The notes under the pieces: generated by a model
What the model saw: only the letters and a program-made list of their open reading frames with translations
What the model was told of the DNA's origin: nothing
Database searches by the model: none
Assembly (NCBI GenBank): GCA_027459625.1
Contig: DAIDHP010000010.1
Location: forward strand, 1 to 64,000
Direction: 5' to 3'
DNA length: 64,000 nucleotides
Source: Chthonomonadales bacterium
GTDB lineage: Bacteria > Armatimonadota > Chthonomonadetes > Chthonomonadales > CAJBBX01
In this document: positions 61,170 to 64,000 of the stretch, in pieces
Layout: every line of letters starts with the position of its first letter
Position numbering within the stretch: position 1 is the first letter of the stretch
Translations under genes and position numbers: made by a program

Positions 61170-63725
61170 ATGCTATCATTCCGACGTTTACGGGTGATAA
61201 TCCCCGTCACTTTTCTTCTTTTGTCAAGCATGGTTTGCGCCGCACCAGTCGAACACTCATCAGCTTCATCCTCCCAAGCGAGCATCATAATCGTACCGCA
61301 TCATGGTCCAATAACCGACCTGGTATGGTCTCCGGATGGAAGTCGGCTGGTTTCGGCTAGCGATGAAAGTAACCTGATGGTGTGGGATGCGGCTTCGGGG
61401 AGGTTATCATATGCCTTGCCAGTGGACGGTGATGCGGGGAAAATAACATTCTCACCTTCGGGGGATCAGATGGCTGCGGGAGTGATCCATTACCTGCAAC
61501 CGGTCTCGACTGATCCCATCCTTTGGAAGGCGAAAAGCTGGATTCAGCTTTGGGATACGAAAACTTATGCGTCATCCAGAAGAATCATGCTTCCCGAAGT
61601 AAATGGCCGCACCGACATTATGTCATTGGCATGGTCGCCCAATGGAAAATGGATCATTGCGGGCGTGTCGACATATGCCATCATTCCGCCTCGAAAATTT
61701 CCAAGCCTGACATCCAAAATCCTGTTCATTAGCTATCCGTCCGGAAACATTCGAAGTGTTACTCCGAAAGGGTACTCGAGGGGGGTGACATCCATCGCGT
61801 TCAACCAGGATAATTCGTTGATGGCGTGTGGCACGCAGGAGGGAAAAGTTATCCTGATTGATCCCCAAACCCAAACGGAAGTTAAGACAATCCAAGCGGA
61901 GGCCAATGATCGCTCTCCGATCACCTATCTTCATTTTCTGAAGGATAATAAGACCCTTTTGGTTGATCGAGTGAACCGACAGGCGGTCATGCTGGACACA
62001 TCCACAGGCACATACGGCGACGATTATCCTCGCTCCCAGCAGGCTTGCCTTTCTCCCGATGGTAACACCCTGATCATGACGCTTCCCGGGGCGATAACCT
62101 TGCAGCCATTGCCAAATGGCTCCCCGCGTAAGATAATTGTATACAGTGGCGGTTCCATATGCGTCGCCCCTTCTCCCAACGGCACGGAACTCGCTTGCGG
62201 GGATGGCTTGGGAGTCGTCAGGATGATCAACATGGTGTCCGATGTCCCTATACGCCCCACGGATATTCGTAATCCCGCTAGGCTATGTGTGATACTGCGC
62301 GCCAAGTTAAACCCTGTGGCAAAATGGGTTTGGTATCATCTCTCATTGGATAATCGCGACAACATACGCCAGTTCGATTTCAACAATCCGGTTCCCACCT
62401 CTCTTCTCCAATCATTGACGGATGATTTGAATAAAATCCTTCACATGGACGATTTCTACACCCCGGATCGATTTGCAGGTGTGAAGATGCAGGATGAGAT
62501 CACCGAGGAGATCAAGCAGGCGGACACCCCGGAGGAGAAAGTCGGGTTGAACCGTGAATTGATGGAGGACGCGTTCGCTCCTTACATTGCATCGAACTGG
62601 ATCCGATGGACCTCGCCAGTGTTCCCCGAACCCGCTTATTCGATATCCGTCGCTAAAAACGCTCCGTTGGCGGCGTTGGGCGGCTCCGACGGAACGCTGA
62701 GAATTATAAACCTGAAGACCGGCTCCCTGATGGAGGCTTTCGGTTCGGGCTCGCCAATTATGGACACACTTTTCGCTCCGAGCGGCAATATGGCGGCTGG
62801 ATGTAACACATCCAATATATTGCAGTTGTGGGATGTTTCCGCCGATTTACCGCTTTATGTATACAAAGGGCACAAAGGGGCGATTACGGGAATGGCTATC
62901 TCTCCCGACGGGCGATATATCGCAAGTTGCGGGATGGATAAGATGGTTCGGTTCTGGAGATCGGATACGACCGAGGATCTCTCGCAACTCCCCGTGCAAA
63001 AGCAGCCTGTTTTGACGGTGGCGATTTCGTCTCAAAGCGTGATAGGCATTATAGAAGGAACGGGAAATCAAACGCAGGCGGAGACATGGGATCGGCTATC
63101 AAATCAACTGCTACATACTTTCGCTCTGAAAACGGGAGTGGGCAATAACCTTGTCTTCTCTCCGAATGGCAAGATGATGGCGTCATGGTCAAGCTATTCG
63201 TCTGGCGGGGTGCATGTTTGGGATGTATCAACCGGTCAACTGGTTCGCACCATAGGTCCCAAAGATGTCATCACTGCGGCGACATTCACTCCGGACGGTC
63301 AGGGGATATTGATGTCAAAGAGAATGAATCCGTTCTTTGGTCCTGCTTACGGTTACGTGACATGGATAAATATCAGCGATGGCGCGGTGAAAAGATCCTG
63401 GATATCTCAAAGGAGCGCTGTAAGGGCGATGCACTTCGCGCTTAACGGCGCGATGCTTATCACCGCAGGCGAGGATAACGAGGTTAAATTGTGGAGTTGG
63501 CCAACCGGAAAACTTAATCTGACGATGGCTTTTCCTGAGTTTTACGACCATCTCTCCAGGGATGAATGGATCGCCTGGGCTCCGGACGGGCATTACGCTT
63601 GCTCTCAAGGCACGGAGGAGGCGGTGCATTTTCGCATCGGAACGAAGGTGCTCCCTCCCGATCGCTATCCTGGATATCATCAAAGCACGTTATTAAAAAG
63701 CGATGAAAAGATGACCGAACGCTAA
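61170..63725 (+). CDS. Secreted WD40-repeat protein
   Basis: A signal peptide (VIIPVTFLLLSSMVCA) precedes WD40-like blades in two groups: residues about 40-360 (GPITDLVWSPDGSRLVSASD, ITFSPSGDQMAAG) and about 490-830 (GAITGMAISPDGRYIASCG, VRAMHFALNGAMLITAGEDN). A helical segment at about 395-480 separates them, giving probably two seven-bladed propellers. Such exported WD40 proteins are common in Planctomycetes and Armatimonadota and usually have unknown binding roles. No catalytic domain is seen. Confidence 0.88.
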   Translation: MLSFRRLRVIIPVTFLLLSSMVCAAPVEHSSASSSQASIIIVPHHGPITDLVWSPDGSRLVSASDESNLMVWDAASGRLSYALPVDGDAGKITFSPSGDQMAAGVIHYLQPVSTDPILWKAKSWIQLWDTKTYASSRRIMLPEVNGRTDIMSLAWSPNGKWIIAGVSTYAIIPPRKFPSLTSKILFISYPSGNIRSVTPKGYSRGVTSIAFNQDNSLMACGTQEGKVILIDPQTQTEVKTIQAEANDRSPITYLHFLKDNKTLLVDRVNRQAVMLDTSTGTYGDDYPRSQQACLSPDGNTLIMTLPGAITLQPLPNGSPRKIIVYSGGSICVAPSPNGTELACGDGLGVVRMINMVSDVPIRPTDIRNPARLCVILRAKLNPVAKWVWYHLSLDNRDNIRQFDFNNPVPTSLLQSLTDDLNKILHMDDFYTPDRFAGVKMQDEITEEIKQADTPEEKVGLNRELMEDAFAPYIASNWIRWTSPVFPEPAYSISVAKNAPLAALGGSDGTLRIINLKTGSLMEAFGSGSPIMDTLFAPSGNMAAGCNTSNILQLWDVSADLPLYVYKGHKGAITGMAISPDGRYIASCGMDKMVRFWRSDTTEDLSQLPVQKQPVLTVAISSQSVIGIIEGTGNQTQAETWDRLSNQLLHTFALKTGVGNNLVFSPNGKMMASWSSYSSGGVHVWDVSTGQLVRTIGPKDVITAATFTPDGQGILMSKRMNPFFGPAYGYVTWINISDGAVKRSWISQRSAVRAMHFALNGAMLITAGEDNEVKLWSWPTGKLNLTMAFPEFYDHLSRDEWIAWAPDGHYACSQGTEEAVHFRIGTKVLPPDRYPGYHQSTLLKSDEKMTER

Positions 63726-63747
63726 GCACCGCGAGATGTTGGCTTGT

Positions 63748-63781
63748 AACGCCCTGATCGCATGAGGTCAGGGCGTTTTTT
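63748..63781 (+). terminator. Intrinsic terminator of the WD40 gene
   Basis: AACGCCCTGA and TCAGGGCGTT form a perfect 10-bp stem with a 10-nt loop, followed by T residues (GTTTTTT across 63775-63781). The stop codon of the convergent minus-strand gene lies inside the 3' arm. Confidence 0.92.
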
Positions 63782-64000
63782 GCGGGATCACTTTCCAAAG
63801 GAGCAAATCCCCTGGGGATATTTTCAAATGCGTGACGATCTCGCCATTAGATGATGCGCAGGGGATATTTTTCCCATTCACAGCATTCAAAACACGATAC
63901 TTTCCACGAGGCAAACCCAAGCCGGCGAGGTGAATGGTGATTTCGCCGTTATAGGACATATTGGGATTCCAGCCACACAGCGTCAGCAACGCCATACGAG
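63768..64000 (-). CDS. 3' end of a gene cut by the window edge; C-terminal beta domain
   Basis: The frame is open to the window edge, so only about 77 C-terminal residues are seen: MALLTLCGWNPNMSYNGEIT and RYRVLNAVNGKNIPC-like segments ending in GDLLLWKVIPQKTP. The pattern resembles the small C-terminal beta-sandwich of glycoside hydrolases (a phrase like LLLWKV at the end is common there). The product cannot be named. Confidence 0.6.
   Translation of the reverse strand, partial: RMALLTLCGWNPNMSYNGEITIHLAGLGLPRGKYRVLNAVNGKNIPCASSNGEIVTHLKISPGDLLLWKVIPQKTP

Noticed and set aside
1-64000. CRISPR arrays, tRNA and rRNA genes
   Set aside because: No regularly spaced direct repeats of CRISPR type and no tRNA cloverleaf or rRNA core motifs were found by reading.

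Overview
The window looks like chromosomal DNA of a free-living, glycan-degrading bacterium with an outer membrane, most probably Armatimonadota; the phylum is an inference. The clues are a DUF1559-type prepilin with its terminal H-x9-DG motif, an SLH-domain porin of the kind found in SLH-tethered outer membranes (cyanobacteria, Deinococcus/Thermus, Armatimonadota), DUF6785-type membrane proteins, non-HemE URO-D paralogues, and many Tat- or Sec-exported glycoside hydrolases without SusC/SusD pairs. I saw no rRNA, tRNA or CRISPR array.

Layout. 1-5.5 kb: a GT9/GT2/TPR glycosyltransferase whose 5' part is damaged or cut, an exported five-bladed-propeller glycosidase and a DUF6785-like polytopic membrane protein. 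5.7-8.9 kb: a solitary single-chain (type IIG/ISP-like) restriction-modification enzyme. 9-17 kb (minus strand): an exported alpha/alpha-barrel protein, a GH172 (DUF2961) enzyme, a DipZ-like thioredoxin protein with a clear terminator, a TMEM175-type channel, an ANT(6)-like nucleotidyltransferase and a Tat-exported GH5 cellulase. 17-23 kb: a MntA/HepT-like pair whose HepT gene has lost its 5' end to an 87-bp palindromic element, a CsgG-like lipoprotein, a methyltransferase, a small conserved protein, an ABC-F ATPase, a DinB protein and a URO-D-like protein. 23.4-23.9 kb: an insertion-sequence remnant and two hairpins. 23.9-42 kb: a carbohydrate region (GH76, GH42/GH5-like, beta-helix protein, GH50-like, GH44, LacI regulator, pilin plus lipoprotein, GH31 YicI-like alpha-xylosidase with two operators, second beta-helix protein).

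42-50.5 kb is a complete phosphate-starvation locus: a four-repeat Pho box, an SLH-porin of OprO/OprP type, PstS, a single-chain PstC-PstA permease, a BON-domain lipoprotein, PstB, a PhoB-type regulator and a soluble PhoR-type kinase; no phoU is present. 50.5-58.8 kb carries a DUF885 protein, a clpB-hsp20-hsp20 heat-shock cluster, DUF2905, a metallophosphoesterase, an aldo/keto reductase and a DinB protein. 58.8-64 kb carries an FtsX-type permease/ATPase pair, a secreted WD40 protein ending in a strong terminator, and the 3' end of a minus-strand gene.

Together the enzymes suggest exported attack on plant beta-glucan and xyloglucan (GH5, GH44, GH31), alpha-mannan (GH76), galactan or agaran-like material (GH42/GH50-like) and arabinofuranose- or fructofuranose-containing glycans (GH172). 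Uptake probably relies on porins and unusual permeases. Where a ribosome-binding site clearly favours a start other than the longest-ORF start, the entry uses the better start and says so.
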